NCBI GenBank assembly: GCA_014360195.1 | Contig: JACIXY010000001.1 | Location: forward strand, 250,989-314,988 | Origin: Bacillota bacterium | GTDB taxonomy: Bacteria; Bacillota; SHA-98; UBA4971 | Direction of reading: 5' to 3' | DNA length: 64,000 nt | Part shown: piece after piece, positions 53,281 through 61,667 of the stretch | Layout of the letters: the number at the start of each line of letters is the position of its first letter | Numbering within the stretch: position 1 is the first letter of the stretch | The notes under the pieces: model-generated | What the model saw: only the letters and a program-made list of their open reading frames with translations | The model's database searches: none | Told to the model about the DNA's origin: nothing | Position numbers and translations under genes: made by a program

Positions 53281-54621
53281 TTGGCGACCATGGTAGCAAA
53301 AACCTTCAGGGGAGGAGTACATGCTCATTATCACAAGGAGGACACTGCCTCGAAGCCAATAAGGAGGCTCCCACCTCCGGCCAGGGTCGTGATCCCGCTC
53401 CACCAGCACACCGGTGCGCCGTGCGAACCCCTCGTCAAGGTGGGGGATGAGGTCAAGGTCGGACAGAAGATCGGCGATAGCTCCGCACGGCTGACCGCTC
53501 CGGTCCACGCAAGCGTATCAGGGAAAGTTGTTGGTATCTCTTTACATCCGCAGTCGGGCGGAAGGGACGTCCTCTCTGTGATCATCGAGTCCGACGGCAA
53601 GGAGACTCTTGACGAGCACGTGGAGCCACGCACCGACGTGGACCACCTCAGCGCCGACGAGATCAAAGCGGTAATCCGGGAGGCGGGGATCGTGGGCTTG
53701 GGCGGCGCGGCGTTCCCGACGTACTTTAAGCTGACGCCTCCGCCGGGCAAAAGCTTCGACACTGTGATCCTCAACGGCGCCGAGTGCGAGCCTTACCTTT
53801 CGGCTGACCACAGGCTGATGGTAGAGCGGCCCGGCGACATCGTGGATGGGGCAAGGCTTCTCCTTAAGGCGACTGGTGTGAACAGGGCCTACATCGGAAT
53901 AGAGGAGAACAAGCCGGACGCCATCGAGGCGATATCGAAGGCTGTGAAAGGCGACGACCGAATCTCGGTCGTGCCTCTCAAGGTCAAGTACCCGCAAGGC
54001 GCCGAAAAACAGCTTATCTGGGCCATCCTCGGGCGTGAGGTCCCGTCGGGCGGGCTGCCCGTAGATGTGGGAGTAGTCGTGAACAACGTCGGCACGGCAG
54101 CGGCGGTGAGGGACGCCGTCTTCTCCGGAATGCCGCTTGTTGAGCGTGTCGTCACGGTGGCTGGGTCGTGTATCGCAGAGCCGCAGAACGTGGTCGTGAA
54201 AGTCGGCATGCTGGTGAGCGACCTCATCGAGGCGTGCGGCGGGTATTCGGCCCCGCCCGCGAAGGTCATAATCGGCGGCCCGATGATGGGGGTTGCGCAG
54301 TTTACCACCGACATCCCCGTAACAAAGGGCACGTCCGGGGTGCTGCTTCTCAGCAAGGATGAGGCCGCGCCTTGCGATGCGATGCCGTGCGTGAGGTGCG
54401 GCAAGTGCGTCGAGGCTTGCTCCATGAGGCTCATGCCCCTCTGGATTGCAAGCTATGCAGAAGCGGGCAGGTTCGACGACGCTGAGCGCATGAACGCCCT
54501 CGACTGCATCGAGTGTGGCTGCTGTAGCTTCATATGCCCGTCGCGCAGGCGCCTTGTGCAGGCGATCAGGCTTGCCAAGTCCGAGATCATGGCCAGGAGG
54601 CGCAGGGCTCAGGCGAAGTAG
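53281..54621 (+). CDS. rnfC: Rnf complex subunit C
   Basis: 446 residues. N-terminal barrel-sandwich (TFRGGVHAHYHK, VKVGDEVKVGQKIG), a NuoF-like flavin/NADH domain with GLGGAAFPTYFKL and ILNGAECEPYLS, an SLBB region, then two [4Fe-4S] motifs CVRCGKCVEACSMRL and CIECGCCSFICPSRR. It is the NADH-oxidising peripheral subunit of ferredoxin:NAD oxidoreductase. TTG 53281 has AAGGAGGAG at proper spacing; ATG 53290 is an alternative. A 199-base gap with no recognised gene separates it from fdhD. Confidence 0.94.
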   Translation: MATMVAKTFRGGVHAHYHKEDTASKPIRRLPPPARVVIPLHQHTGAPCEPLVKVGDEVKVGQKIGDSSARLTAPVHASVSGKVVGISLHPQSGGRDVLSVIIESDGKETLDEHVEPRTDVDHLSADEIKAVIREAGIVGLGGAAFPTYFKLTPPPGKSFDTVILNGAECEPYLSADHRLMVERPGDIVDGARLLLKATGVNRAYIGIEENKPDAIEAISKAVKGDDRISVVPLKVKYPQGAEKQLIWAILGREVPSGGLPVDVGVVVNNVGTAAAVRDAVFSGMPLVERVVTVAGSCIAEPQNVVVKVGMLVSDLIEACGGYSAPPAKVIIGGPMMGVAQFTTDIPVTKGTSGVLLLSKDEAAPCDAMPCVRCGKCVEACSMRLMPLWIASYAEAGRFDDAERMNALDCIECGCCSFICPSRRRLVQAIRLAKSEIMARRRRAQAK

Positions 54622-54675
54622 AGCCAGGTCGCTTGTTCAAGGTTCGCGCCACTGCCCCGATTGGCTTTGCTTGTC

Positions 54676-54770
54676 GGGTTGCCGGTACGCAGGTCTTGTT
54701 GCGGCGCCCTGGTTGGGACGCCGTCCACGGAGTGCAACACCGGCAGCCCCCGGAGAAGTGGTGGGGGTCT
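54676..54770 (+). repeat. Dispersed structured repeat, decayed copy inside the rnf operon
   Basis: GGGTTGCCGGTACGC and GGAGTGCAACACCGGCAGCCCC still pair around a modified hairpin GGCGCCCTGGTTGGGACGCC; the AATCCGG hairpin and the ends are lost. It occupies the 200-base space between rnfC and rnfD. Confidence 0.65.
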
Positions 54771-54822
54771 GTGGATTCTTTCGGTGCTCAGGAAGTGCGT
54801 TCTCTTCTGGGGGGATCGATCG

Positions 54823-55776
54823 ATGGATGGAACCGGACTCATAGTATCTTCGTCGCCGCATCAGCGGGCGGCCGTATCGACGCCGGTCATCATGAGTGAT
54901 GTCATCCTCGCCCTCATGCCCGCTGCCCTGGCCGGGGTATGGTTCTTCGGGCTCCGGGCGCTCGCCATGATGGTCGTGTGCGTGGCGGCGGCCGTCGGCA
55001 CTGAGGCAGGTCTTGAAAAGCTCATGAAGAAGCCCGTAACTATTGAGGATTACAGCGCGGCTGTGGCAGGGTTCCTGCTGGCTCTCGTGCTACCGCCGGA
55101 CCTGCCGCTCTGGATGGGCGCTATCGGCGCTGCGTTCGCCATGGCAATAGCGAAGTTCATCTTCGGTGGGCTCGGGCAGAACATCTTCAACCCTGCGCTC
55201 ATCGGGCGGGCCGTGCTGCTGGCCTCGTGGCCGGTGTTCATGACGAGGTGGAGGTGGCCCATTTTCCAGGCGCCGTGGATACCGGATTTCGATGCGGTAA
55301 GCTCTGCAACCCCGCTCGCCCTCTGGAAGCTCAATGGGATAAAGACGCCGTACCTAAACCTCTTCCTCGGCAACGTAGCAGGATCCATAGGGGAGACCTC
55401 GGCCCTTGCCATCCTGGTTGGTGCGGCGTACCTGCTCTGGCGTGGTCATATTAGCTGGCGCATTCCGGTAAGCTTCATCGGAACGGTTGCGGTGCTTACG
55501 GCGCTCTTCGGTCAGGACCCGGTCTTTCACGTGCTTGCGGGGGGTCTCTTGTTGGGCGCGTTCTTCATGGCCACGGATTATGTTACGAGCCCGGTCACTC
55601 CGAAAGGGCAGATCGTCTTCGGAGTCGGGTGTGGTGTGCTGACGGTGTTCATCAGGCTATACGGCGGTTACCCCGAGGGCGTGTGCTATGCGATCCTGAT
55701 CATGAACGCCGCCGCCGCTCTCATAGACAGGCTTACGGTGCCGCGCAAGTTCGGGGAGGTGAAGAAGGTTGCGTGA
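54823..55776 (+). CDS. rnfD: Rnf complex subunit D
   Basis: 317 residues, multi-pass membrane protein. The covalent FMN attachment region is DAVSSATPLALWKLNG; others are GGLGQNIFNPALIGRA and FFMATDYVTSPVTPKGQ. It belongs to the ion-translocating core. ATG 54823 follows GGGGGA; the longer open frame begins in the repeat and is rejected. Confidence 0.93.
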   Translation: MDGTGLIVSSSPHQRAAVSTPVIMSDVILALMPAALAGVWFFGLRALAMMVVCVAAAVGTEAGLEKLMKKPVTIEDYSAAVAGFLLALVLPPDLPLWMGAIGAAFAMAIAKFIFGGLGQNIFNPALIGRAVLLASWPVFMTRWRWPIFQAPWIPDFDAVSSATPLALWKLNGIKTPYLNLFLGNVAGSIGETSALAILVGAAYLLWRGHISWRIPVSFIGTVAVLTALFGQDPVFHVLAGGLLLGAFFMATDYVTSPVTPKGQIVFGVGCGVLTVFIRLYGGYPEGVCYAILIMNAAAALIDRLTVPRKFGEVKKVA

Positions 55777-56365
55777 CGTGTTGAGGTTGGGTTTCATCCT
55801 CTTCGCGATATGCGCGGTGGCCGCGGGGGCGCTCGCGTTCGTGAACGACATCACTGAGGAGCGCATCGCGGCACAGGCCGCCATGAAGCTGGAGCAAGCG
55901 CTGGAAAGCGTGGTGCCGGGTGCAGAGGAGTTCAGGGACGAGACAGATAGAGTGCTGGCGCTAAAGGCTGCAGTGTCTGACGGGGGGAGGCCGGAGTTCC
56001 CGCTGATCAACAGGGTGTATGTGGGATACGACAACGGGGAGATGGTGGGAACGGCATTCGCCTGCACTCCGTCCGGTTACGGCGGGCCTATCGACGCCGT
56101 GGTCGGCGTCTCACGCGATGGCGTCGTGACAGGGCTTACGGTGGTGAAACACACTGAGACCCCGGGGCTGGGCGCGAACATCACGAGCCGCGACTTCCAG
56201 ATGCGCTTTGTCGGCCTGCGGGCAGGGATTCCAGTAAAGGTTACTAAAGACGGCGGTCAGGTGGAGGCCATCACCGGGGCGACGATCTCATCCAGGGCGG
56301 TCGCGAGCGCGGTTGACCAGGCGCTTCGGCTGTTCGAGCTCGTTACGCGAGAGGGGGTCTGGTGA
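55769..56365 (+). CDS. rnfG: Rnf complex subunit G
   Basis: 198 residues. One N-terminal membrane helix, then an extracytoplasmic FMN-binding domain with HTETPGLGANI and the flavinylation motif EAITGATISSRAV, where threonine receives FMN from ApbE. TTG start, overlapping the end of rnfD by eight bases. Confidence 0.93.
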   Translation: MRDVLRLGFILFAICAVAAGALAFVNDITEERIAAQAAMKLEQALESVVPGAEEFRDETDRVLALKAAVSDGGRPEFPLINRVYVGYDNGEMVGTAFACTPSGYGGPIDAVVGVSRDGVVTGLTVVKHTETPGLGANITSRDFQMRFVGLRAGIPVKVTKDGGQVEAITGATISSRAVASAVDQALRLFELVTREGVW

Positions 56366-56995
56366 ATGAGCTTTAGGTCGGAGCTTACAAAGGGCCTTGT
56401 CAGGGAGAACCCTACTTTCAGGATCCTCCTTGGGATGTGCCCAACCATGGCAACTAGCCTTGCCATCTCCAATGGGATAGGCATGGGGATCGCAGCTACC
56501 TTCGTGCTCGTTGGGTCGAACGTGATCGTGTCGATGCTGCGAAACGTCATTCCGTCGAGGATACGTATCCCCTGTTACATCGTGGTGATAGCGTCGTTCG
56601 TCACCATGGTGGATCTCATCATGGCCGCGTTCGTGCCGAAACTGCACGAGGTCCTCGGGATATTCATCCCGCTCATCGTCGTGAACTGCATCATCCTGGC
56701 GAGGGCCGAGGCGTTCGCGTCCAAGAACGGGGTGCTGTACTCGCTTGCTGATGGGATCGGCATGGGCCTCGGGTTCACCCTGGCCCTCACGGGGCTGAGC
56801 GCCATCAGGGAGCTCCTCGGGACCGGCACCCTCCTTGCGGTGCCGGACTTCGGGTTTCCCGGGTTCAGGATATTCGACCGCAGCCTTGCGGCGGTCATGG
56901 TGATTCTCCCTCCTGGGGGCTTCATCACGCTAGGGCTTTTGATCGGCCTTCTCAACTCCCTGACCCGGCGGAAGAAGAAGGCGGCGCAGACATAA
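56366..56995 (+). CDS. rnfE: Rnf complex subunit E
   Basis: 209 residues with six membrane helices. Typical segments are NPTFRILLGMCPTMATS, IVVNCIILARAEAFASKNG and GIGMGLGFTLALTG. It starts immediately after the rnfG stop. Together with RnfA it forms the inverted membrane pair that holds an intramembrane Fe-S centre in known complexes. Confidence 0.94.
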   Translation: MSFRSELTKGLVRENPTFRILLGMCPTMATSLAISNGIGMGIAATFVLVGSNVIVSMLRNVIPSRIRIPCYIVVIASFVTMVDLIMAAFVPKLHEVLGIFIPLIVVNCIILARAEAFASKNGVLYSLADGIGMGLGFTLALTGLSAIRELLGTGTLLAVPDFGFPGFRIFDRSLAAVMVILPPGGFITLGLLIGLLNSLTRRKKKAAQT

Positions 56996-57030
56996 GGCCG
57001 GGCACAGGATCGTGACGGGAGGGATACTGC

Positions 57031-57630
57031 GTGGGCGAGATACTGGTGATATTCTTCGGCGGGGTGCTGCTCAACAACTTCATCCTGTCGAGGTTCCTCG
57101 GAATATGTCCGTTCATAGGCGTATCAAAGCAGGTCGAAACCGCGACCGGCATGGGCATGGCGGTTGTGTTCGTGATGGGCGTGGCATCTGTAGTGACCTG
57201 GATGGTCGAGCACTATATCCTGATGCCGCTGGGCCTCGGCTATCTCCGGACCATCGCCTTCATCCTCGTGATCGCCGCGCTCGTACAGCTTGTAGAAATG
57301 GTGATCCAGAAGGTAAGCCCGGTGCTGTACAAGGCCCTCGGGATCTACCTGCCGCTCATCACCACCAACTGCGCGGTGCTGGGAGTGGCGATTCTGAACA
57401 TAACCGAGAAGTACAACCTGCTCGAGGCGGCGGTGAACGGTATCGCCGGCGCATCCGGGTTCACGCTGGCGATAGTCCTGTTCGCGGCGATAAGGGAGCG
57501 CATGGACCTTGCACCGATACCCGAGTCGCTGAAAGGCTTTCCCATGGCCCTCATAACGGCGGGCCTTATGTCCATCGCGTTCCTGGGGTTCGTCGGGTTC
57601 AGGCTGAAAGAGCTTTTCGGCGTCATGTAG
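57031..57630 (+). CDS. rnfA: Rnf complex subunit A
   Basis: 199 residues with six membrane helices. Marks are [34 protein letters not shown] and [12 protein letters not shown] homologue of RnfE with opposite topology. GTG start. Confidence 0.94.
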   Translation: MGEILVIFFGGVLLNNFILSRFLGICPFIGVSKQVETATGMGMAVVFVMGVASVVTWMVEHYILMPLGLGYLRTIAFILVIAALVQLVEMVIQKVSPVLYKALGIYLPLITTNCAVLGVAILNITEKYNLLEAAVNGIAGASGFTLAIVLFAAIRERMDLAPIPESLKGFPMALITAGLMSIAFLGFVGFRLKELFGVM

Positions 57631-57654
57631 GATTTCGCGAGGGGTGAGCAAGGG

Positions 57655-58482
57655 ATGATTTACCTTAAAGCGGTCCTTAGCCTCGGACTGATGGGGGCGG
57701 TATTTGGGCTTGCGCTTGCTCTCGCCGCGAAGAAGTTCGCGATCGAGCAGGACCCCAGGCAGGACAGGATTGTGGAGGTTCTTCCCGGTGCCAACTGCGG
57801 CGGGTGCGGCTTCCCCGGGTGCAGCGGTCTTGCAGCTGCAATCGTCGCCGAGAAGGCCCCTGTTGACGGGTGCCCCGTGGGTGGTCCCGCTGTGGCCGCG
57901 AAGGTTGCGGCCATCATGGGCGTGGAGGTCGGAGCGGCGAAAGAGAGAAAAGTGGCCAGGGTGCTGTGTCAAGGCAGCTCTGATAACTGTGGGTCGAGGT
58001 TCGTGTACGACGGCCTTTCCGACTGCAAGGCAGCGCAGCTTGTGGACGGCGGTGCGAAAGCGTGCGTGTACGGCTGCCTCGGCCTGGGGTCGTGCGTGGC
58101 GGCGTGCTCCTTCGATGCGCTGCACATGGGGCCTGATGGGCTTCCCGTGGTGGACGAGGAGGAGTGTACGTCCTGCGGAAGGTGCGTTGCGGCCTGCCCG
58201 AGGGGCATCATCCAGCTGGTCCCGGCAGCTCAGTCCGTGACGGTCCTTTGCAGGTCGTACGCGCGAGGCGCGGAGGTCCGCAAGACGTGCAAGGTCGGAT
58301 GCATCGGGTGCGGACTGTGCGTGAAGGTGTGCCCGACCGGGGCTGTCACCGTAGAGAACAACCTTGCCGTCATTGACCCGGCGAAGTGCGACGCCTGCGG
58401 CAAATGCGTGGAGAAGTGCCCGACGAAGTGCATCGTGATGAAGGGTGCGAAGGCAAGCGCCGACGCCCTCGCGGCAAGCTAA
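57655..58482 (+). CDS. rnfB: Rnf complex subunit B
   Basis: 275 residues. N-terminal membrane helix, the Fe-S domain with ANCGGCGFPGCSGLA, then ferredoxin motifs including CVYGCLGLGSCVAACSFDAL, CTSCGRCVAACPRG, CIGCGLCVKVCPTG and CDACGKCVEKCPT. It takes electrons from reduced ferredoxin. Last gene of rnfCDGEAB. The sequence at the stop, CTAAGTGAG, equals the first nine bases of the dispersed repeat although no repeat follows. Confidence 0.94.
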   Translation: MIYLKAVLSLGLMGAVFGLALALAAKKFAIEQDPRQDRIVEVLPGANCGGCGFPGCSGLAAAIVAEKAPVDGCPVGGPAVAAKVAAIMGVEVGAAKERKVARVLCQGSSDNCGSRFVYDGLSDCKAAQLVDGGAKACVYGCLGLGSCVAACSFDALHMGPDGLPVVDEEECTSCGRCVAACPRGIIQLVPAAQSVTVLCRSYARGAEVRKTCKVGCIGCGLCVKVCPTGAVTVENNLAVIDPAKCDACGKCVEKCPTKCIVMKGAKASADALAAS

Positions 58483-58488
58483 GTGAGC

Positions 58489-59232
58489 ATGAAGGACCGC
58501 GTTGAGAGAGGAAGGCCCGACCCGTATTTCCTTGCGGGCGGGCCCACCGCGTGTCTTCTCATACACGGCTTCACCGGGTCACCTGCGGAGATGGCTCCAG
58601 TCGCGGAGTACCTTCAGAGCCGAGGCTTCACCGTCCACGCTCCTCTCCTCGCTGGCCACGGAACGACGCCGGAGGACATGGAGAAGACAGGATGGCGAGA
58701 CTGGGTGCGAAGCGCGGAGGCAGGGTACGAGTTTCTTGCCGGACGTGCGGAACGCATCTATACGATCGGTCTGTCCATGGGCGGGCTGCTCGCCCTGCAT
58801 CTTGCTGCAACGAAGCCCGTGGCTGGTGTCGTGGCCATGTGCGCGCCCATCCGCCTCAAAAAGCGCACTGCGCTTCTCGCACCCATCCTCCGGCACGTTG
58901 TTCGGTTCATCCCGAAAGGGTCGCCCGCGCCACCGTTTGCGGCCGATCTGTGGAGCTACGACCGCACGCCGGTTGCGTGCGTGCCGCACCTCCTGCGTCT
59001 TATCCGCATCGTCCGCCGCGAACTTGGGGCGATCTCGGCTCCGGCCCTCGTGGTCCAGGGCGCAGGCGACCAGACCGTCGATCCTGAAAGCGCCCGGTTC
59101 ATAGTGGAGCATCTTGGATCGCGGACAAAGAACCTCCTTATGCTGGCGAACTCTGGCCACCTGGTCACCCTCGACCAGGACCAGGGAACGCTCTTTTCCG
59201 CTATCGCGTCGTTTGTCTCCAGGATAGCGTAA
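58489..59232 (+). CDS. Carboxylesterase/monoacylglycerol lipase-like alpha/beta hydrolase
   Basis: 247 residues, Est30-like. Oxyanion region LIHGFTGSP, nucleophile serine in GLSMGGLLAL, acid in QGAGDQTVDP and histidine in ANSGHLVTLD. Cytoplasmic, probably acting on short acyl esters. It begins right after the rnfB stop (GTG 58483 or ATG 58489) and may be the last gene of that transcript. Its TAA stop is formed by the first bases of the repeat at 59229. Confidence 0.88.
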   Translation: MKDRVERGRPDPYFLAGGPTACLLIHGFTGSPAEMAPVAEYLQSRGFTVHAPLLAGHGTTPEDMEKTGWRDWVRSAEAGYEFLAGRAERIYTIGLSMGGLLALHLAATKPVAGVVAMCAPIRLKKRTALLAPILRHVVRFIPKGSPAPPFAADLWSYDRTPVACVPHLLRLIRIVRRELGAISAPALVVQGAGDQTVDPESARFIVEHLGSRTKNLLMLANSGHLVTLDQDQGTLFSAIASFVSRIA

Positions 59233-59421
59233 GTGCGGATTTAGAAGACATCACCAGTCTCCCAAAGGGTTTCAGGCTGCCGGTGCTTGCGCGAGGGGGC
59301 GTTGAAGATTTGGCAGGCCTCGACGCCAAATCTAACGAGGCGCCCCGCAAGGGCGCCGTCCCCCGAGCGCAACACCGGCAACCCCTGGAAAAGTGGTAGA
59401 GACCTTTGAACCCACACTTAG
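59229..59421 (+). repeat. Dispersed structured repeat with a re-sequenced hairpin
   Basis: 193 bp from GTAAGTGCGGATTT to CCCACACTTAG. The outer stem GCTGCCGGTG/CACCGGCAAC and TTGCGCGAGGGGG/CCCCCGAGCGCAA are kept, but the usual AATCCGG hairpin is replaced by AGATTTGGC...GCCAAATCT and the second hairpin by GGCGCCC-CGCAA-GGGCGCC. It lies between convergent genes and forms the TAA stop codon of both (59230-59232 plus; 59420-59418 minus). Confidence 0.88.
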
Positions 59422-59645
59422 AGGTTTTTCTCCATCTTCCTGATGCTTTCGCGCGCGATGGCCTCCTCGCCTTTCTTCACCAGTCTCTTCACCATCTGGC
59501 CGCCGACCTTTCCGGCCTCCCTGACGCTGGGTGCGTCGGGGTCTTTCATGTCGTCGGCCAGGCCGAGATGCTCCGCAGTCTCCCACTTCAGTCGATCAAG
59601 CTGTCGCAACGTTCTCAAACGGTCGTTGTTTTTCTTCCTTCCCAA
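59418..59645 (-). CDS. Small acid-soluble spore protein, alpha/beta type
   Basis: 75 residues. Both family signatures are visible: LKWETAEHLGL (K-x-E-x-A-x-x-L-G) containing the germination protease site, and REAGKVGGQMVKRLVKK. These proteins coat spore DNA. TTG start behind AAGGAGAG. The N-terminal RKKNNDRLRTLRQ is more basic than usual. Confidence 0.88.
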   Translation of the reverse strand: MGRKKNNDRLRTLRQLDRLKWETAEHLGLADDMKDPDAPSVREAGKVGGQMVKRLVKKGEEAIARESIRKMEKNL

Positions 59646-59792
59646 ACTGTGCGCTCTCCTTCCCTTGCGTCCTTAGAGGCATCTCATCCTTATGATTGCC
59701 ACATCCCGGGAACATATGACAGACCCTGTGCGGACACACGGCGAGCGGCCGGGGCCTGCCCCCGTTGCCGATGTGCTAGCCCAAATGGCTGC

Positions 59793-59821
59793 TTGTCAGG
59801 GTTTAGGAGAAGTGATACACT
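59793..59821 (+). promoter_or_regulatory. Candidate sigma-A promoter of apbE
   Basis: TTGTCA (59793-59798), 17-base spacer, TACACT (59816-59821), 35 bases before the TTG start. Confidence 0.55.
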
Positions 59822-59855
59822 GTGTCCGGGAAATCCGTCGGGGGGTGCGATTCAG

Positions 59856-60971
59856 TTGAAGTGGGAGTACGGGCGCAGGCGAAGAGGGAGAAGGCAGCGA
59901 TTGCTGGTCCTTTTTCTCATTCTTCTCCTGGGTGCTCTTACTGTTGCTGGTTATGCGCTTGTGAGGTTCGGCGTCCTCCCATGGCCGCAGAGGGCCACTA
60001 CTGTGCACGGCGAAGGTGGCGGCAGGGTTGCGGGCACCGGCGCCGCTGAACCTGAGGAGTATGTGGAAAGCCAGTTCCTGATGGACACATATGTCAGTAT
60101 ACGGGCGTTCGGCCACGGGGCTAAAGACGCCGTTTCCGCGGCGTTCAACGAGATGCGCCGCATTGAGAGTCTCACGAGCAGGTTTGTTCCAACAAGTGAT
60201 GTTTCCCGGGTGAACCAGGCGGCTGGCCTGGACCCCGTCCAGGTGAGCGATGAGACCTTCATGCTCCTCGAAAAAGCCCGAGAATGCTCGGACCTTTCCG
60301 GCGGAGCCTTCGACGTCACGATCGGGCCGGTGATCGACGCATGGGGTTTTGGCACTGAGAATCCCCACGTGCCGGACCCTGACGTCCTTGCGAAGGCCGT
60401 AGCCCTCGTGAACTTCCGTGCGGTGGAGCTTGACCCCGCCCAGAAAACGGTCAGGCTCGCCACTCCGGGTATGTCCATCGATCTCGGCGGCATCGCCAAG
60501 GGCTACGCGGCAGACCGGGCGGCTGCGGTGCTGCGGGAGCACGGAGTCAAGCACGCCCTCATTGATGCAGGTGGCAATATCGTCGCGGTGGGCTCCCGTC
60601 CTGACGGGAAACCGTGGCATATCGGGATAAGAGACCCGAGGGGCTCAAGCCCAACCGACACCATAGGCCCGGTGGTTGAGATAAGCGACGGAGCGGTCGT
60701 GACGTCCGGCGATTACGAGAGGTTCTTTGTCGAAGGCGAGCGGCGTTACCACCACATCTTTGATCCCAAGACGGGCAGGCCCGCGGATCGTGCGGAGAGC
60801 GTCACGATCATCGCACCAAACTCTGTTGATGCCGACATGCTTTCCACTGCAGTATTTGTTCTCGGCCCGTTGGAAGGGCCGAAGATCCTGGAAGGGCTCA
60901 ACGGCGTCTCGGCGATGGTGGTCGGTGCCGATGGGCGACTTGTGTTCTCGCCCGGGTTCCCGGCGCATTGA
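59856..60971 (+). CDS. apbE: FAD:protein FMN transferase ApbE
   Basis: 371 residues. Arginine-rich start and one membrane helix (about 17-39), then the ApbE domain: FLMDTYVSIRAFG, GAFDVTIGPVIDAWGFG, SIDLGGIAKGYAADRAA, IDAGGNIVAVG and SVDADMLSTAVFVLGP. It attaches FMN to threonine in RnfG and RnfD at the outer membrane face, matching the upstream rnf genes. TTG 59856 follows GGGGGGTG and the promoter; the open frame before it overlaps a spore protein gene and is rejected. Confidence 0.92.
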   Translation: MKWEYGRRRRGRRQRLLVLFLILLLGALTVAGYALVRFGVLPWPQRATTVHGEGGGRVAGTGAAEPEEYVESQFLMDTYVSIRAFGHGAKDAVSAAFNEMRRIESLTSRFVPTSDVSRVNQAAGLDPVQVSDETFMLLEKARECSDLSGGAFDVTIGPVIDAWGFGTENPHVPDPDVLAKAVALVNFRAVELDPAQKTVRLATPGMSIDLGGIAKGYAADRAAAVLREHGVKHALIDAGGNIVAVGSRPDGKPWHIGIRDPRGSSPTDTIGPVVEISDGAVVTSGDYERFFVEGERRYHHIFDPKTGRPADRAESVTIIAPNSVDADMLSTAVFVLGPLEGPKILEGLNGVSAMVVGADGRLVFSPGFPAH

Positions 60972-61028
60972 TGTCGCCCGAGCGATCTTTGAACTGGCAC
61001 TTTATCAGCCAGGGGTGGGGATGCCACA

Positions 61029-61667
61029 TTGAGGTTCGTTCTTGCGTCCGCGTCGCCTGCGCGGGCTGAACTCTTGCGGCAGATCGGGCTTCGCTTCGAT
61101 GTTGTGCCAAGCGGGATAGCTGAAGACATGGTCAATGGCAACGACCCCGGGGAAAGCGTCGCGGCCGTTGCTCTGGCCAAGGCACGCCACGTGGCGCGTA
61201 GCGAGCGCGACGCGGTGGTCATTGCGGCCGATACTGTCATCGTGCTTGACGGTGAGGTGCTCGGCAAGCCGGCGGACGCTGATGATGCTCGTAACATGCT
61301 TCGCCGAATGTCCGGGCGATGGCACCAGGTGGCAAGCGGACTTGCGGTGGTGGATGCGCGTTCCGGACGCGAAGCCGCCTGCCACGAGGTCACCCTGGTG
61401 CGCATGGCGAGCCTCTCTGCGAGCGCTATTGACGGGTACGTGGGGACGGGCGAACCGCTTGGCAAGGCGGGTTCGTATGCCATACAGGGTCGAGGCGCGC
61501 TCTTTGTGGAGAGGATCTCCGGGTGCTACTTTAATGTGGTAGGCCTTCCCATCGCCCGGCTCGTGGATCTCGCCCGCGCCGTCGGCGTGGACCTCATGCG
61601 CGAAGCCTTCGGGGGGTATGGGGTATGCGGGAGCACCCAGGGCAGCGACGATCCTCCTTCACGATGA
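61029..61667 (+). CDS. maf: Maf family nucleotide pyrophosphatase
   Basis: 212 residues. FVLASASPARAELLRQIG is the phosphate loop; VIAADTVIVLDGEVLGKP and GSYAIQGRGALFVERISGCYFNVVGLP are conserved. It hydrolyses non-canonical or UTP/dTTP-type nucleotides and is linked to septum control. It is followed by radC, mreB and mreC, the classic Bacillota order. Confidence 0.92.
   Translation: MRFVLASASPARAELLRQIGLRFDVVPSGIAEDMVNGNDPGESVAAVALAKARHVARSERDAVVIAADTVIVLDGEVLGKPADADDARNMLRRMSGRWHQVASGLAVVDARSGREAACHEVTLVRMASLSASAIDGYVGTGEPLGKAGSYAIQGRGALFVERISGCYFNVVGLPIARLVDLARAVGVDLMREAFGGYGVCGSTQGSDDPPSR

Noticed and set aside
58474-58483. CTAAGTGAG at the rnfB stop as another repeat copy
   Set aside because: Only nine bases match and the esterase gene follows at once with no arm or core; noted as a possible empty site only.
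3740-59421. CRISPR array or spacer pattern
   Set aside because: Copies are kilobases apart, 56-214 bp long, internally palindromic and not interleaved with unique spacers; no cas genes are present.
59406-59855. N-terminal extension of apbE from 59406
   Set aside because: It overlaps the oppositely oriented spore-protein gene and lies upstream of the candidate promoter; the ApbE-like part starts after TTG 59856.
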